DNA from: Psychroserpens damuponensis
Lineage (GTDB): Bacteria; Bacteroidota; Bacteroidia; Flavobacteriales; Flavobacteriaceae
Assembly: GCF_000826655.1 (NCBI RefSeq)
Contig: NZ_JXJO01000022.1
Location: 1-64,000 of the forward strand
Direction: 5' to 3'
Length of the DNA: 64,000 bases
The position numbers were made by a program, and so were the translations under genes. Under the pieces are notes generated by a model. The model saw only the letters and a list, made by a program, of their open reading frames with translations. It searched no databases and was not told the origin of the DNA. This document shows, piece after piece, positions 1-9,477 of the stretch (positions are counted from its first letter, which is position 1; every line of letters begins with the position of its first letter).

Positions 1-77
1 AAAAAAATTTCCAAACAATATAAACACTATAATTTTAATGAACTTATCACCGTAAACGTTACCGTTTTTAGCGGCTG

Positions 78-104
78 CAAATATACAACCTATACTTGAC
101 CAAA
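78..104 (-). promoter_or_regulatory. possible leftward promoter for a gene beyond the left edge
   Basis: On the minus strand, TATATTTG (78-85) matches the Bacteroidota -7 box TAnnTTTG, and TTTG (101-104) could be the -33 box. The spacer is only 15 bases, shorter than usual. No start codon follows before position 1, so any gene it serves lies outside the window. The rest of 1-203 holds no gene that I can see. Confidence 0.3.
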
Positions 105-203
105 TCCTAATCTTTTTGAACCTTTTTTTGAAGTATTTTTCCAAGGTCACATTAACCACTATAAATGAAATAGTTACAATACTATTTACTTTTATAAAAT
201 ATA

Positions 204-2168
204 TTAAAGAAAGAAATTCCAAACTATTCCGAATCGAATTGAGAAATCTCTATAAGGATTATTGGGAGCTGAGAAGTAATCGTATCCCGTAAACGATGAA
301 TTAAAATGTTCTGCTTTTAAAAATATTCTCGTTTGTCGAATCTTTGCATTAATAAAAAAGTCTAATCTGGGAAAGCCACCCAGCTTAGTTTCATTCTGAG
401 AATAAAATTCTGCTAGTAATGGATCGTAACCATCCATATAATATTCAGTAAAGTAATTGAAAGTGATTCCTGTTTGCAAAAACAGAGCTTTATTTTTAAA
501 AAAATGGTTTGAATAATAAATAGTATTCCTTATGACCAGGTCAGGCAAATTAAGTGACTGACTATCGTCATTGACCTTCTGATAAAGGATTGAATTATCT
601 AAAGCAAAATTTCCAAATTTAAATTCTTTATTAACTTGTAGTTTAAATAGGTTAATTGTTTGATTCAACTGACTAGGCTTTATTATTTCTGTATCGTTTT
701 CCGCAGAAAAAAATGCATAATCATTAATAGATTCATATTGCAACCAAATATTGAAAAGTTTTTCAGAATTTAATTCAAACTTGACATTAGAATTACGTTG
801 ATTTTTAAAATTTTGAATATTATTCCAATTATAATTGATGTAATCACTTTGGTAAAGTAGAATATTATAATTTGGAGCTGATAAATTATAGCCTATACTT
901 CCTTTTAAATAAAGATCATCATTAATACTATATAATGTATTAGCTTTAAAAAATCGATTATCGAATTGACCAGTTAAATTAACTCCTATTTCGGTATTTA
1001 AAGTAAAGTCTTTATATTGTTTTGTGTAATCCCCTTTTACACTTAAAACTTGCTCTTTGATTCTATTTGGTATTTGATTACCATTTAAATTAGTAACCTT
1101 ATCATATCCATAATTAATATCATTGTAAATTATACCAAAACTAATTTCACCAATAATGGGTTCTATGTAGTTGATAGAAATCTCGGATTCAAAGTTTTCA
1201 AGAGTAACTTTGTCGCGAATGTTAGATTGATTAAATGAATCACCTAAGAATGCATTACTGTTAGTTTGGTCAAATTGGTAATACTTATCTTCAAAATTAA
1301 TTATATTTTTGACAGTTAGTGATTGACTTGTAGAATCATTATTTTTAATTATATCATATACATGGTTCAGGTAAAACCTTTTACCCACTAAAATATTTTC
1401 TGCATCACTCATATTAGGATCGAAAACTGATCTATCAATAAAATCTTCATCACCAGAAGTAAAATTTAAAACGTCCTCATTGGTCAACCCTCCATTCTCC
1501 TGATTTAATAAATCTTGTGTGACAATATGTGCTTTAGCCTTGTATCGTTCATTCTTTGATATAAAATTAGAGGTAAATCTAAGGTTACCAGTACTAGTTA
1601 ATGCCTGTTGGTAATTACCTAAGGATCTCATACCCTTATATGCAATAGAAAAGTTAAATTGTTTTGATGTGTTTACTGTAAAAAATGCATCCAATAACTG
1701 ACCTTGTTGAAATGCTGTTTTATAAAACAATTCAGTTAAAGGTGTGGGCACTTCATAATAGTGAATATCTTCCTTTTCAAAATAATTAAAATGTCTAGCC
1801 CTTGCACCAAATAATGGAACCAACTTATTATTATCAAAACCTTTTGTTAAACTATTATAAGTTTGACCTAAGTTGGCAAACTGTATTAATCCAAAATTAT
1901 CTTTTCTTAAATAATTAAATTTATATTCTTTTTGAATTGTTAAGGACGTATCTAATAGAGTTATATTGTTAGAAACATCGATAATTTTGTATTGATCAAT
2001 AGTCGCGTCTTGATTAGACTGAGAAGGCTTATCTTTTTTATCATAGCTATTATTAATTCTAGTACTATCGGAAGTTTTAATAAGAGTAGACTTTTTCAAA
2101 TTTTTAACCTGAGCTAAGTGAACAGAAACACTAAGCAACAAAATAAAAAGACATATATTTTTTTTCAT
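204..2168 (-). CDS. putative outer-membrane porin (Porin_10-like)
   Basis: This is a predicted outer-membrane beta-barrel of about 654 residues. I place the start at the ATG at 2168, because the protein then opens with a clean signal peptide (MKKNICLFILLLSVSVHLAQ). An upstream start would read through the promoter at 2184-2213. The mature protein has a polar N-terminal linker, then alternating aromatic and polar strands rich in Asn and Tyr. It ends in an aromatic residue run (IVWNFFL), as barrel proteins do. Stretches such as YYEVPTPLTEL and NQENGGLTNEDV resemble the flavobacterial 'putative porin' family. It is a single gene, separated from the Sus operon by a terminator. The substrate is unknown. 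Confidence 0.7.
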   Translation of the reverse strand: MKKNICLFILLLSVSVHLAQVKNLKKSTLIKTSDSTRINNSYDKKDKPSQSNQDATIDQYKIIDVSNNITLLDTSLTIQKEYKFNYLRKDNFGLIQFANLGQTYNSLTKGFDNNKLVPLFGARARHFNYFEKEDIHYYEVPTPLTELFYKTAFQQGQLLDAFFTVNTSKQFNFSIAYKGMRSLGNYQQALTSTGNLRFTSNFISKNERYKAKAHIVTQDLLNQENGGLTNEDVLNFTSGDEDFIDRSVFDPNMSDAENILVGKRFYLNHVYDIIKNNDSTSQSLTVKNIINFEDKYYQFDQTNSNAFLGDSFNQSNIRDKVTLENFESEISINYIEPIIGEISFGIIYNDINYGYDKVTNLNGNQIPNRIKEQVLSVKGDYTKQYKDFTLNTEIGVNLTGQFDNRFFKANTLYSINDDLYLKGSIGYNLSAPNYNILLYQSDYINYNWNNIQNFKNQRNSNVKFELNSEKLFNIWLQYESINDYAFFSAENDTEIIKPSQLNQTINLFKLQVNKEFKFGNFALDNSILYQKVNDDSQSLNLPDLVIRNTIYYSNHFFKNKALFLQTGITFNYFTEYYMDGYDPLLAEFYSQNETKLGGFPRLDFFINAKIRQTRIFLKAEHFNSSFTGYDYFSAPNNPYRDFSIRFGIVWNFFL

Positions 2169-2183
2169 ACTTATAATAAATTT

Positions 2184-2213
2184 CAAATATAGAACTAAAC
2201 TTAATGAAGCAAA
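2184..2213 (-). promoter_or_regulatory. promoter of the porin gene
   Basis: On the minus strand, TTTG (2213-2210), an 18-base spacer and TATATTTG (2191-2184) give a full Bacteroidota-type promoter. The predicted RNA start is about 10 bases upstream of the ATG at 2168, which supports that start. Confidence 0.65.
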
Positions 2214-2221
2214 GTACAATT

Positions 2222-2269
2222 AAACATAAAAAAGTCACAAAAATTAATTTGTGACTTTTTTTATGTTTA
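2222..2269 (-). terminator. terminator of the SusC/SusD operon
   Basis: A long inverted repeat sits between the porin gene and the last lipoprotein gene. The arms read ACATAAAAAAGTCACAAA and its complement, with one extra T, around a short loop. A and T runs on both flanks allow it to work in either direction. Confidence 0.75.
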
Positions 2270-2288
2270 AATAAAACTATTGTTTTAT

Positions 2289-3218
2289 CTATACTTTGGT
2301 TAGCAAGATTGTAGTTGCAACATCTTGTTCACCACAACCTCCTGTTCCATTAACATCTCCTGCAACATCAGGATCTCCAATAAATTTGAAATCCAACATA
2401 TTAAGAAATATTTGATCATCACCACAAGGTAACGCGGCTTGATTTTCAGTATCATTACCAAATACTAAAGCACTTACACCACCATCACAAGATAATCCTG
2501 TACCAATCTCTTCTGCCACGGCTACACCTTCGGAAGTAAATGTAAATTCTATATTCGTTATAGGATCACCAGCTCCAACACCAGGTAAATAATCAATAAG
2601 AAAGCTTCTACTTAATGATCCATTTGCACCTTCAACTAAGGTTACAACAGCACCATCCTCAAATTGCGGGCCAAAAGGTCCTTCTTCAGTAACTACTGTT
2701 AACACATAATCACCTAAAAAATTACTTGTGTTTGTTGCATTTGCAGGACAAATACTTACTCTATTCGATATTATTCTATCAGCACCATCAATACCTACTG
2801 TTACAGAATTTCTATCTGTAGATGTCAAAATCACATCAAAAACCATAGGTTCAGTAATATCAGCTATCGCACTTAAATCAAAATCAATAGTTGGAAAACC
2901 ATTTACCAAAGCAGTTCCTCCTTCATTTGCAGGAACAGTTAGGGTATTTTGATTATAAAAAGAATTAACATCTAAACCAGATACAGATACTAACTCATAA
3001 CCAATATTTAAATCAGTAAGATTGTAAGGAACCTGCATAACTACTGGAAGCCCATATACAGTATCGTCAAAACTTAAAGATATATCAGTTGTTTCAGTTT
3101 GAAATTGAATCCATCCACTATTTGGATCACTACTAAATCTTCCACCGTCGTCATCACCATCACAGCCATAGCCTAATGTTAATAATACGAGCATTGTTAT
3201 TTTTAAAATATTTTTCAT
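2289..3218 (-). CDS. SusE-position surface lipoprotein, paralogue of the next gene
   Basis: A lipoprotein of 309 residues, last in the SusC-SusD operon. Its N-terminus is a signal peptide with the lipobox LGYGC, followed by DGDDDGG, an Asp/Gly run typical of flavobacterial surface lipoproteins. The C-terminal half contains a conserved block (CP, then FLGDYVLTV, then a late Cys-Gly and ILLTKV) that also appears in the neighbouring 281-residue lipoprotein, so the two look like tandem paralogues. SusE/F-position proteins usually bind the ligand at the cell surface or assist the SusCD pair. I recognise no enzyme motif, and the ligand cannot be inferred. Confidence 0.7.
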   Translation of the reverse strand: MKNILKITMLVLLTLGYGCDGDDDGGRFSSDPNSGWIQFQTETTDISLSFDDTVYGLPVVMQVPYNLTDLNIGYELVSVSGLDVNSFYNQNTLTVPANEGGTALVNGFPTIDFDLSAIADITEPMVFDVILTSTDRNSVTVGIDGADRIISNRVSICPANATNTSNFLGDYVLTVVTEEGPFGPQFEDGAVVTLVEGANGSLSRSFLIDYLPGVGAGDPITNIEFTFTSEGVAVAEEIGTGLSCDGGVSALVFGNDTENQAALPCGDDQIFLNMLDFKFIGDPDVAGDVNGTGGCGEQDVATTILLTKV

Positions 3219-3229
3219 ATTATGCTATT

Positions 3230-4075
3230 TTATTGTTTAGTTAATGTAAAGTTTTGCAAAGATGGATTACCACAATCACCATAAGAATCTTCTATGTAGT
3301 TCACTGTATGAATATCACCAACACTATCATCATCATAACTACTACTAAAAGTACTATTTTGATCACCAGCTGTATCTAATGCAAATGGACTGTCTTGCGT
3401 ACAAGTCACATTCTCATCTATTTCACTTATAGCAAACGAACCACAAACTAAATTTAATGTCACAGTTGTTGGTCTCTCTACTGTACTACCAGGTAAGAAC
3501 GTGGTTGTAAATATTCTTACAGTACCGTCAATTACTTCACCATCGTCATCTACAGGGATAGAAAGAGTTACTAATTCGTCAGAAGCAAAATTTCCATTAC
3601 TATCAACGATAACATAATCACCTACCAAATACGTCTCAGGAACTGGACAAGATTGAAAAAGACTAACCGTATGTTGAACTCCATTAACAATACCTGAATC
3701 AACAGAATCTATGTTTAAAACAATTGTCTCAGGATCTACTTCTACCGAGTTATCAACCCCAGAGATAGTAAATGTATTAAGATGCTGTCCCGCAGGTACT
3801 ACAACTGAACTAGGTACTGAATAATTTTCAGGATTAGCCGTTGACGCTTCTAAATCAACAGAGATATTAACAGTTCTATCAACACTAGAAAGCGTTGTTA
3901 TATTCACTTGAACTTCCACTGAACCTACATCGTCAATGATTACCGGTAATTTTGAACTTGTTACATTGAATGTTGCTAACGTTTGACCACCAGCAGCATC
4001 AAAAAGTACAGGTTCTGTTTCCTCACATGCTGTAAACAACAGACATACAATGAGTAATTTAAATATATTTTTCAT
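3230..4075 (-). CDS. SusE-position surface lipoprotein with Calx-beta-like region
   Basis: A lipoprotein of 281 residues with lipobox LFTAC, followed by EETEPV. Residues about 35-145 look like an Ig/Calx-beta strand domain (VNISVDLEAST, VVPAGQH, VDPETIVLNIDSV). Residues about 150-281 hold the same Cys-Pro...GDYV...CG module seen in the following gene. It lies 17 bases after susD and 11 bases before the paralogous lipoprotein, so it is cotranscribed. By position it is a SusE-like accessory binding protein. No catalytic motif is visible. Confidence 0.7.
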   Translation of the reverse strand: MKNIFKLLIVCLLFTACEETEPVLFDAAGGQTLATFNVTSSKLPVIIDDVGSVEVQVNITTLSSVDRTVNISVDLEASTANPENYSVPSSVVVPAGQHLNTFTISGVDNSVEVDPETIVLNIDSVDSGIVNGVQHTVSLFQSCPVPETYLVGDYVIVDSNGNFASDELVTLSIPVDDDGEVIDGTVRIFTTTFLPGSTVERPTTVTLNLVCGSFAISEIDENVTCTQDSPFALDTAGDQNSTFSSSYDDDSVGDIHTVNYIEDSYGDCGNPSLQNFTLTKQ

Positions 4076-4092
4076 GTTTATTTTTTTTTAAA

Positions 4093-5520
4093 TTAATATC
4101 CTGGAGCTTGTTGCTCTCTGATAACTGGATTACCATTAAGTTCTCCTGTTGGTAATGGTAAAATAAATTTAGGAGATGTTGCTGGTAACTCACAAGGAAT
4201 TGATCCACCACAATCATCTATAGATATATCTCTATTAATACCGTCACCCGTTATAGATCTTACTCGCTTAATGTCTGTATATCTATGACCTTCAAATGCT
4301 AATTCCAATCTTCTTTCTGCAATAATCCCTTCGATAGCCTCTATAAGAGAACCATAAGAAATTGCTGGAGGAGGAGAACCACGTCTTGCAGTCTGAACAG
4401 CTAGCACATCAGCGGCAGCTAGTCCAAATTGCGTAGTTTTAGCATACGCCTCAGCTCTAATCAAATAAGCCTCTGAAATTCTCATATACTTAAAATCATT
4501 AATAGCCTGAGTATCTGCATTAATTGGGTATTTACCAACAACTAAGACATTTTCTGCAACATCACTTACAGGATCTAAAATTACAGATCTTCTAATATCA
4601 TCAGGTGAGTAAGCATTAAATAATTCATTAGAAATTTCAAATTTAGGTCCTTGACCAGAGAAATTCCAAACAAAATTAATACCAGAATCTGCACCTTGTA
4701 CATTATCATAATTAAAAATAACTTCAGTCTTGCTAGCGTCTTCGTTAAACATATCGAAATACTCAGCTGCATTAGCTAATGGATAATTAGGGATTAATGC
4801 ATTAACTGCTGCAATAGCACCTGCATTATCTCCAGTTTCCAAAGCAATTCTCGCTCTTAAAAAAGTAACAAAATCTGGAGTCGCAAAATTGATGTCGTTA
4901 GTTCCAGCTGGAAATAATGACAATGCTTGATCTAAATCATTTTGCACACCAATAAGCACCTCTCCTACAGTATTTCTTGCTGGAGTAGCGTCCTCAGACA
5001 CATAATCTACATAAGGAACACCTAATGCAGTATCACTTGTTAAATCAAGTCCATAATACAACAATAATTCATAGTGAGCTAATGCTCTAAACGCATAGTT
5101 TTGAGCCAATATGTTATTGTATTGATCTAAATCATCATCACTAGGTGTAATAGTTGCTGCCGCTTCGAACAACCTGTTTATGTCGTTGATAACACTGTAA
5201 CGGTTAAACCAAAGCACTCCTGCGTCTCCAAAACTAAAACCACCAGTATCAGCATTTAAAATTTGCTCATGAAGGGCTCTATCTTGACCTCCACTATCAA
5301 CACCTAATTGCGTGTTATCTGTAAAGATTGAATTAAATCCAATAATATAATTCGTACTATAACTACCAATAACTCCGTTAAGACCAAATTGCAGATCTTC
5401 TACGGTATTGTATGCAGTTTCCTCAACTAGTGAATCAACTGGAAACCTATCTAATTGATCGCTACAACTGGTAAACAGTGTTGCAACCGATAAAGTTATT
5501 ATTCCTAAATATTTTTTCAT
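4093..5520 (-). CDS. SusD/RagB family nutrient-binding lipoprotein
   Basis: A surface lipoprotein of 475 residues that forms the lid of a SusC-type transporter. It has a lipobox (TLFTSC), then the conserved SusD start with LDRFPVDS and a Glu-Thr-Ala-Tyr element. TPR-like helices follow, and the C-terminal family signature is present (RISEAYLIRAEAYAKT, then RRLELAFEGHRYTDIKR). Its length is a little shorter than the roughly 500-600 residues of many SusD proteins. It lies 13 bases downstream of susC. No glycoside hydrolase or other degradative enzyme is encoded nearby, so the substrate may be a peptide or another oligomer rather than a glycan. Confidence 0.93.
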   Translation of the reverse strand: MKKYLGIITLSVATLFTSCSDQLDRFPVDSLVEETAYNTVEDLQFGLNGVIGSYSTNYIIGFNSIFTDNTQLGVDSGGQDRALHEQILNADTGGFSFGDAGVLWFNRYSVINDINRLFEAAATITPSDDDLDQYNNILAQNYAFRALAHYELLLYYGLDLTSDTALGVPYVDYVSEDATPARNTVGEVLIGVQNDLDQALSLFPAGTNDINFATPDFVTFLRARIALETGDNAGAIAAVNALIPNYPLANAAEYFDMFNEDASKTEVIFNYDNVQGADSGINFVWNFSGQGPKFEISNELFNAYSPDDIRRSVILDPVSDVAENVLVVGKYPINADTQAINDFKYMRISEAYLIRAEAYAKTTQFGLAAADVLAVQTARRGSPPPAISYGSLIEAIEGIIAERRLELAFEGHRYTDIKRVRSITGDGINRDISIDDCGGSIPCELPATSPKFILPLPTGELNGNPVIREQQAPGY

Positions 5521-5533
5521 TTCTATTTTATTT

Positions 5534-8500
5534 TTAAAAAGTTAAATCAAATCCTAAACTAAAAGTTCTAGCTACAGGATATTCAAAGAAAGTTGAAGCA
5601 ACTGTACCTTCTGGGTCAAATCCTCTAAATTTAGTCCAAGTTACTAAGTTAGTACCTTGTACAAAAACACGAATTCCAGTAAACACACCTGTTTGTTCTA
5701 ATACTTTCTTATCAACGTTATATGATAATGAAATATTTCTTAATCTCAAGAATGATGCATCTTCTAAATATCTGTCACCAGATTGTGCTCTTAAGCCACC
5801 AAAAGATAAAGCTGGTATTGCTGTAACTTGTCCAGGAGTAGTCCATGCATCTAACATAGTTGTTGATAGATTTAAGTTAGAACCTAAAGAAGAATCTTCA
5901 ATAAGTGCTAAAGAACTATTTCTCTTCCAGCGATCAGCTTGGAATGAAAATAAGGCGTTTAAAGCAAAACCTTTGTAGCTAATATCAGCTCCAAATCCAC
6001 CTGTATAAGTAGGATCAAAGTTTTTATCTAAGTACACTCTATTATTAGGATCATATACATTTGTTAAATTACCATCTACATCTAAATAAAGAGGCTCTCC
6101 ATTTGCAGGATTAACTCCAGCCCATCTTACATCAAACCAAGTATTAGCAGAGTACCCTTCAGCAATTCTTAAAGTATTCCCAGTAAATTCACCTGGTAAA
6201 GACTCTACTTCATTTTTGTTATAGTTACCATTAGCGTTTAACGTAATGCTCCAATCATTTGTTGCAGATTTTCTTAGTAAATCATAAGAAATCTGTAAAT
6301 CAATACCTTTATTACTCATATCTGCAACGTTAGTAGTTACTGAAGTAGAACCAGTACCTGCTGCCGATAATAGTTTGTTAGCAAATAAATCTGTAGTTAA
6401 ATTATCATAAACATCTAATTCACCAGATAATCTGTTTTGCCATAAACCGAAACTTAAACCTAGGTTGAATTGATTAGACGTCTCCCACTGAATAGCTGGA
6501 TCGATCAATGTACCTAATTGGTAAGAATTTCCTAATTGGTAACCAGAACCAGAAATTACAGTCTGTAATCCTTGGTAACGCGTACCTACACCTTGATTTC
6601 CTACGACACCATAACTAGCACGTAATTTTAAAGTAGATAACCAATCAACATTTTCCATGAAGCTTTCATTATCTAAATTCCATCTACCTGAAACAGACCA
6701 GAAAACACCATCTCTATTCTCTATAAAACGAGATGTCGCATCATTTCTAATAGAAGCTGACACTCCAAAACGGTTATCATAATCTAAATCTAAAGTAGCA
6801 AATACTGAAGCTAATGCTAATTCAGATTCACTAGAACCAACGCTTGGTATATAGTTATACTCATCTGCATCATCACCTTCAGTTGTATTACCATCAGTAA
6901 ACCCAGCTCCAGATGTTGGCAATGCAGGATTTAAACCAAATGCTTGCAAACTAGCGATTTGTGTATTAGCATAGTTATACTCAGCAAATACTGCAGCATT
7001 TAAATTTAACTTTTCAGTTATGTTATTATCATAACGTACAAATACGTTAGATATAAAATTAGCATCTCTATAGAAGCTTTCAAATTGCGTTCCTTTAAAC
7101 TCTGATGCATCTGTAGGTGTTCTAAAACTTCTAATAGAACCTGGAGGGTTTATAAATAAACGCTCTTCATTAGTATAATCAATACCGAAAGATACTCCTG
7201 CCGTTAAATTCTTAGCGAAGTTATAATCTGCTGCAATCCTACCAACAATCTTAATTTCTGCTTCTTGATCTGTACCAAGGGCAGCTGTATTTAAAGCTAT
7301 AAAAGGCGTGTTTTGAAATCCATCAACATTGTTGAAATCAATATTACCGTTAGCATCATAAGCACCTGAACCACCTTCTCCTCTTGGACCTGTACCAAAG
7401 ATATTAATAGAACCATCAGGATTATAAGGTGATAAATATGGTAAACCAATGTAAGGTACAATAAACGGGTTATCTAACTGACCACCTGTATTAGCACCTC
7501 TAACAGCATCAACAACGAAATCACTCACAGAGTAGTTTGCCGTTAAAGTTGTTGAGAAATTCAATTTATTATCTGAAGAACTTGCATTAAAGTTATTTCT
7601 AAAAGAAAAACGTTGCAACTCACTACCTAATGTAGTACCTTCTTGATTGAAATAATTCACAGAAGTAAATGAAGAACTATTCTCTCCACCTGTAGTTACA
7701 GAAACTTCATGCGACCTAGTCTTTCCTTGACGTAGGAAAATATCTGCCCAGTTTGTATTAGACTGTCTTGCTATCGCTGCTATTTCAGCATCATTTAATC
7801 CATCACCATATTGTGTTGTACCTGGCAATAAATCTCTTTGAAATGTCAAAAACTGCTGCGCATTCATTACATCAAACTTAGGGTTTGGCACTTCTGAAAC
7901 ACCAAATAATGACCTGTATTGAACTTTCACTCCAGATCCTTTTTTACCTGTTTTAGTTGTAATAAGAATTACACCACCTGCACCTCTATTTCCATAAATA
8001 GCAGTTGCTGCAGCATCCTTTAATACAGACATTGTAGCAATATCATTTTGGTTTAAACTACGAAAGTTATCCTGATCAACTGGCACTCCATCAATAATGA
8101 ATAAAGGCTCAGTATCACCGTTTAGTGAGTTTCTACCACGAATAATAATTGTAGCACTCTGTCCTGGCTGACCAGAACCTGTACTTACATTTACACCTGC
8201 AGCTTGACCTTGTAACATTTGATCCACAGAACTAATTGGCACTTGCTCAATTGACTCTGCATCAACAGTTGCTAAAGCAGATGTAATCTTAGAACTATTA
8301 GTTGCTCCAGCATAACCTGTAATAACAACAGTTTCAAGCTCAGCTAAATCCTCAGCCATGGCAAGATCTAATGTTGAACCTTGACCAATTTTCTGTTCTG
8401 AAGTCTTCATTCCAACAAAACTAAATACCAATGTTTCACCAGTACTTGCCTTGATAGAGTAATTACCATCAAAATCTGTTTGAACTCCACGAGAAGTTCC

Positions 8501-8644
8501 TTTTACTATTACACTTACACCTGGTAACGGAAGTCCGTCTGTAGCCGATGTAACTGTTCCTGTGACCGTTTTCTCTTGTGCGAAAGAGAGTTGCATCACA
8601 AACGCCATAAATAGCGTCATTAACCATGTTAACTTTAATTTCAT
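5534..8644 (-). CDS. SusC/RagA family TonB-linked outer-membrane transporter
   Basis: A TonB-dependent channel of 1036 residues. It has a signal peptide to about residue 22 and a carboxypeptidase-regulatory-like domain at about 25-105 (VTGTVTSATDGLPLPGVSV). The plug domain at about 115-235 carries the SusC signatures IIRGRNSLNGDTEPLFIIDG and IYGNRGAGGVILITTKTG. A 22-strand barrel follows, ending in an aromatic residue (SLGFDLTF). It leads the operon susC-susD-lipoprotein-lipoprotein. The divergent neighbour is rnhB, with about 200 bases between them. No sigma/anti-sigma pair accompanies it, so regulation is not visible here. Confidence 0.95.
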   Translation of the reverse strand: MKLKLTWLMTLFMAFVMQLSFAQEKTVTGTVTSATDGLPLPGVSVIVKGTSRGVQTDFDGNYSIKASTGETLVFSFVGMKTSEQKIGQGSTLDLAMAEDLAELETVVITGYAGATNSSKITSALATVDAESIEQVPISSVDQMLQGQAAGVNVSTGSGQPGQSATIIIRGRNSLNGDTEPLFIIDGVPVDQDNFRSLNQNDIATMSVLKDAAATAIYGNRGAGGVILITTKTGKKGSGVKVQYRSLFGVSEVPNPKFDVMNAQQFLTFQRDLLPGTTQYGDGLNDAEIAAIARQSNTNWADIFLRQGKTRSHEVSVTTGGENSSSFTSVNYFNQEGTTLGSELQRFSFRNNFNASSSDNKLNFSTTLTANYSVSDFVVDAVRGANTGGQLDNPFIVPYIGLPYLSPYNPDGSINIFGTGPRGEGGSGAYDANGNIDFNNVDGFQNTPFIALNTAALGTDQEAEIKIVGRIAADYNFAKNLTAGVSFGIDYTNEERLFINPPGSIRSFRTPTDASEFKGTQFESFYRDANFISNVFVRYDNNITEKLNLNAAVFAEYNYANTQIASLQAFGLNPALPTSGAGFTDGNTTEGDDADEYNYIPSVGSSESELALASVFATLDLDYDNRFGVSASIRNDATSRFIENRDGVFWSVSGRWNLDNESFMENVDWLSTLKLRASYGVVGNQGVGTRYQGLQTVISGSGYQLGNSYQLGTLIDPAIQWETSNQFNLGLSFGLWQNRLSGELDVYDNLTTDLFANKLLSAAGTGSTSVTTNVADMSNKGIDLQISYDLLRKSATNDWSITLNANGNYNKNEVESLPGEFTGNTLRIAEGYSANTWFDVRWAGVNPANGEPLYLDVDGNLTNVYDPNNRVYLDKNFDPTYTGGFGADISYKGFALNALFSFQADRWKRNSSLALIEDSSLGSNLNLSTTMLDAWTTPGQVTAIPALSFGGLRAQSGDRYLEDASFLRLRNISLSYNVDKKVLEQTGVFTGIRVFVQGTNLVTWTKFRGFDPEGTVASTFFEYPVARTFSLGFDLTF

Positions 8645-8822
8645 AAAACAATTATTTGAGTTAGTCTATCGCAAACATCTTAATAATATATTAAATAAAC
8701 AAGTATTTATACTAAAAAAATGTTAACGAGCAATTAATTGTCACAAAGCGATTTTACTTAGCTAAACCTTAGGATTACTAGTAATTAGATACATAAAATG
8801 TAAATAGGTTGCGTTAAAATTT

Positions 8823-8830
8823 TAACTTTG
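8823..8830 (+). promoter_or_regulatory. -7 box of the rnhB promoter
   Basis: TAACTTTG matches TAnnTTTG just upstream of the TTG start of rnhB. No well-spaced TTTG -33 box is seen. The leader would be only about 10 bases. Confidence 0.4.
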
Positions 8831-8846
8831 CTCAAACTTTAACATT

Positions 8847-9449
8847 TTGAGACTTAAATCATCCTTTTCTAAACTAAATTTAGAATGTGGCACAGATGAA
8901 GCTGGACGAGGTTGCTTAGCTGGTCCTGTAACGGCTGCCGCAGTTATTTTGCCTAGGAATTTCAAAAACGACCTACTTAATGACTCTAAGCTCCTTTCAG
9001 AAAAAAAAAGAAGCATTTTAAAACCCATCATTGAGTGCGAAGCCGTCACATTTTCCTACACACACATTTATCCTACAAAAATAGATAAAATCAACATATT
9101 AAACGCCTCTATTCTAGCGATGCACAACGCTATTCAACAGCTCTCCACTCGGCCAGATTTTATCATTGTTGATGGCAATAAGTTTAAACCTTATCGTGAC
9201 ATCCCTTTTGAAACTATTATTAAAGGTGATAGTAAATATACTTCCATTGCTGCAGCATCAGTTCTAGCCAAAACCTATAGAGATGCCTACATGGAAGACA
9301 TCGACAAGGAATACCCTATGTACAATTGGAAACAAAACAAAGGATATCCCACAAAAGAACATAGAGAAGCCATACGAAGATATGGCATCACTAAATATCA
9401 CAGAAAAACTTTTAGATTATTACCAGAACAATATCATTTGGACTTGTAA
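8847..9449 (+). CDS. rnhB: ribonuclease HII
   Basis: An endonuclease that cuts the RNA strand of RNA-DNA hybrids, removing misincorporated ribonucleotides and primers. It has 200 residues, the usual size for the family. The active-site motif GTDEAGRG gives Asp17 and Glu18. Asp109 lies in IIVDGNKF, and the later [20 protein letters not shown] block is also typical. An in-frame stop lies at 8823-8825 and no ATG occurs before the catalytic motif, so translation must begin at a non-ATG codon; TTG at 8847 is the best choice. The next gene follows after 28 bases. Confidence 0.95.
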   Translation: MRLKSSFSKLNLECGTDEAGRGCLAGPVTAAAVILPRNFKNDLLNDSKLLSEKKRSILKPIIECEAVTFSYTHIYPTKIDKINILNASILAMHNAIQQLSTRPDFIIVDGNKFKPYRDIPFETIIKGDSKYTSIAAASVLAKTYRDAYMEDIDKEYPMYNWKQNKGYPTKEHREAIRRYGITKYHRKTFRLLPEQYHLDL

Positions 9450-9454
9450 CTTTT

Positions 9455-9462
9455 TATATTTG
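9455..9462 (+). promoter_or_regulatory. -7 box upstream of the 809-residue lipoprotein
   Basis: TATATTTG matches TAnnTTTG, 15 bases before the ATG at 9478. A TTTG at 9437-9440 is closer than the usual -33 distance. It could give the downstream gene its own transcript. Confidence 0.4.
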
Positions 9463-9477
9463 TAAAAATCTTTGTAA

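Noticed and set aside
1-203. Search for a tRNA or small RNA at the left edge
   Set aside because: No cloverleaf or stable structure was found beyond a weak AAACG/CGTTT stem.
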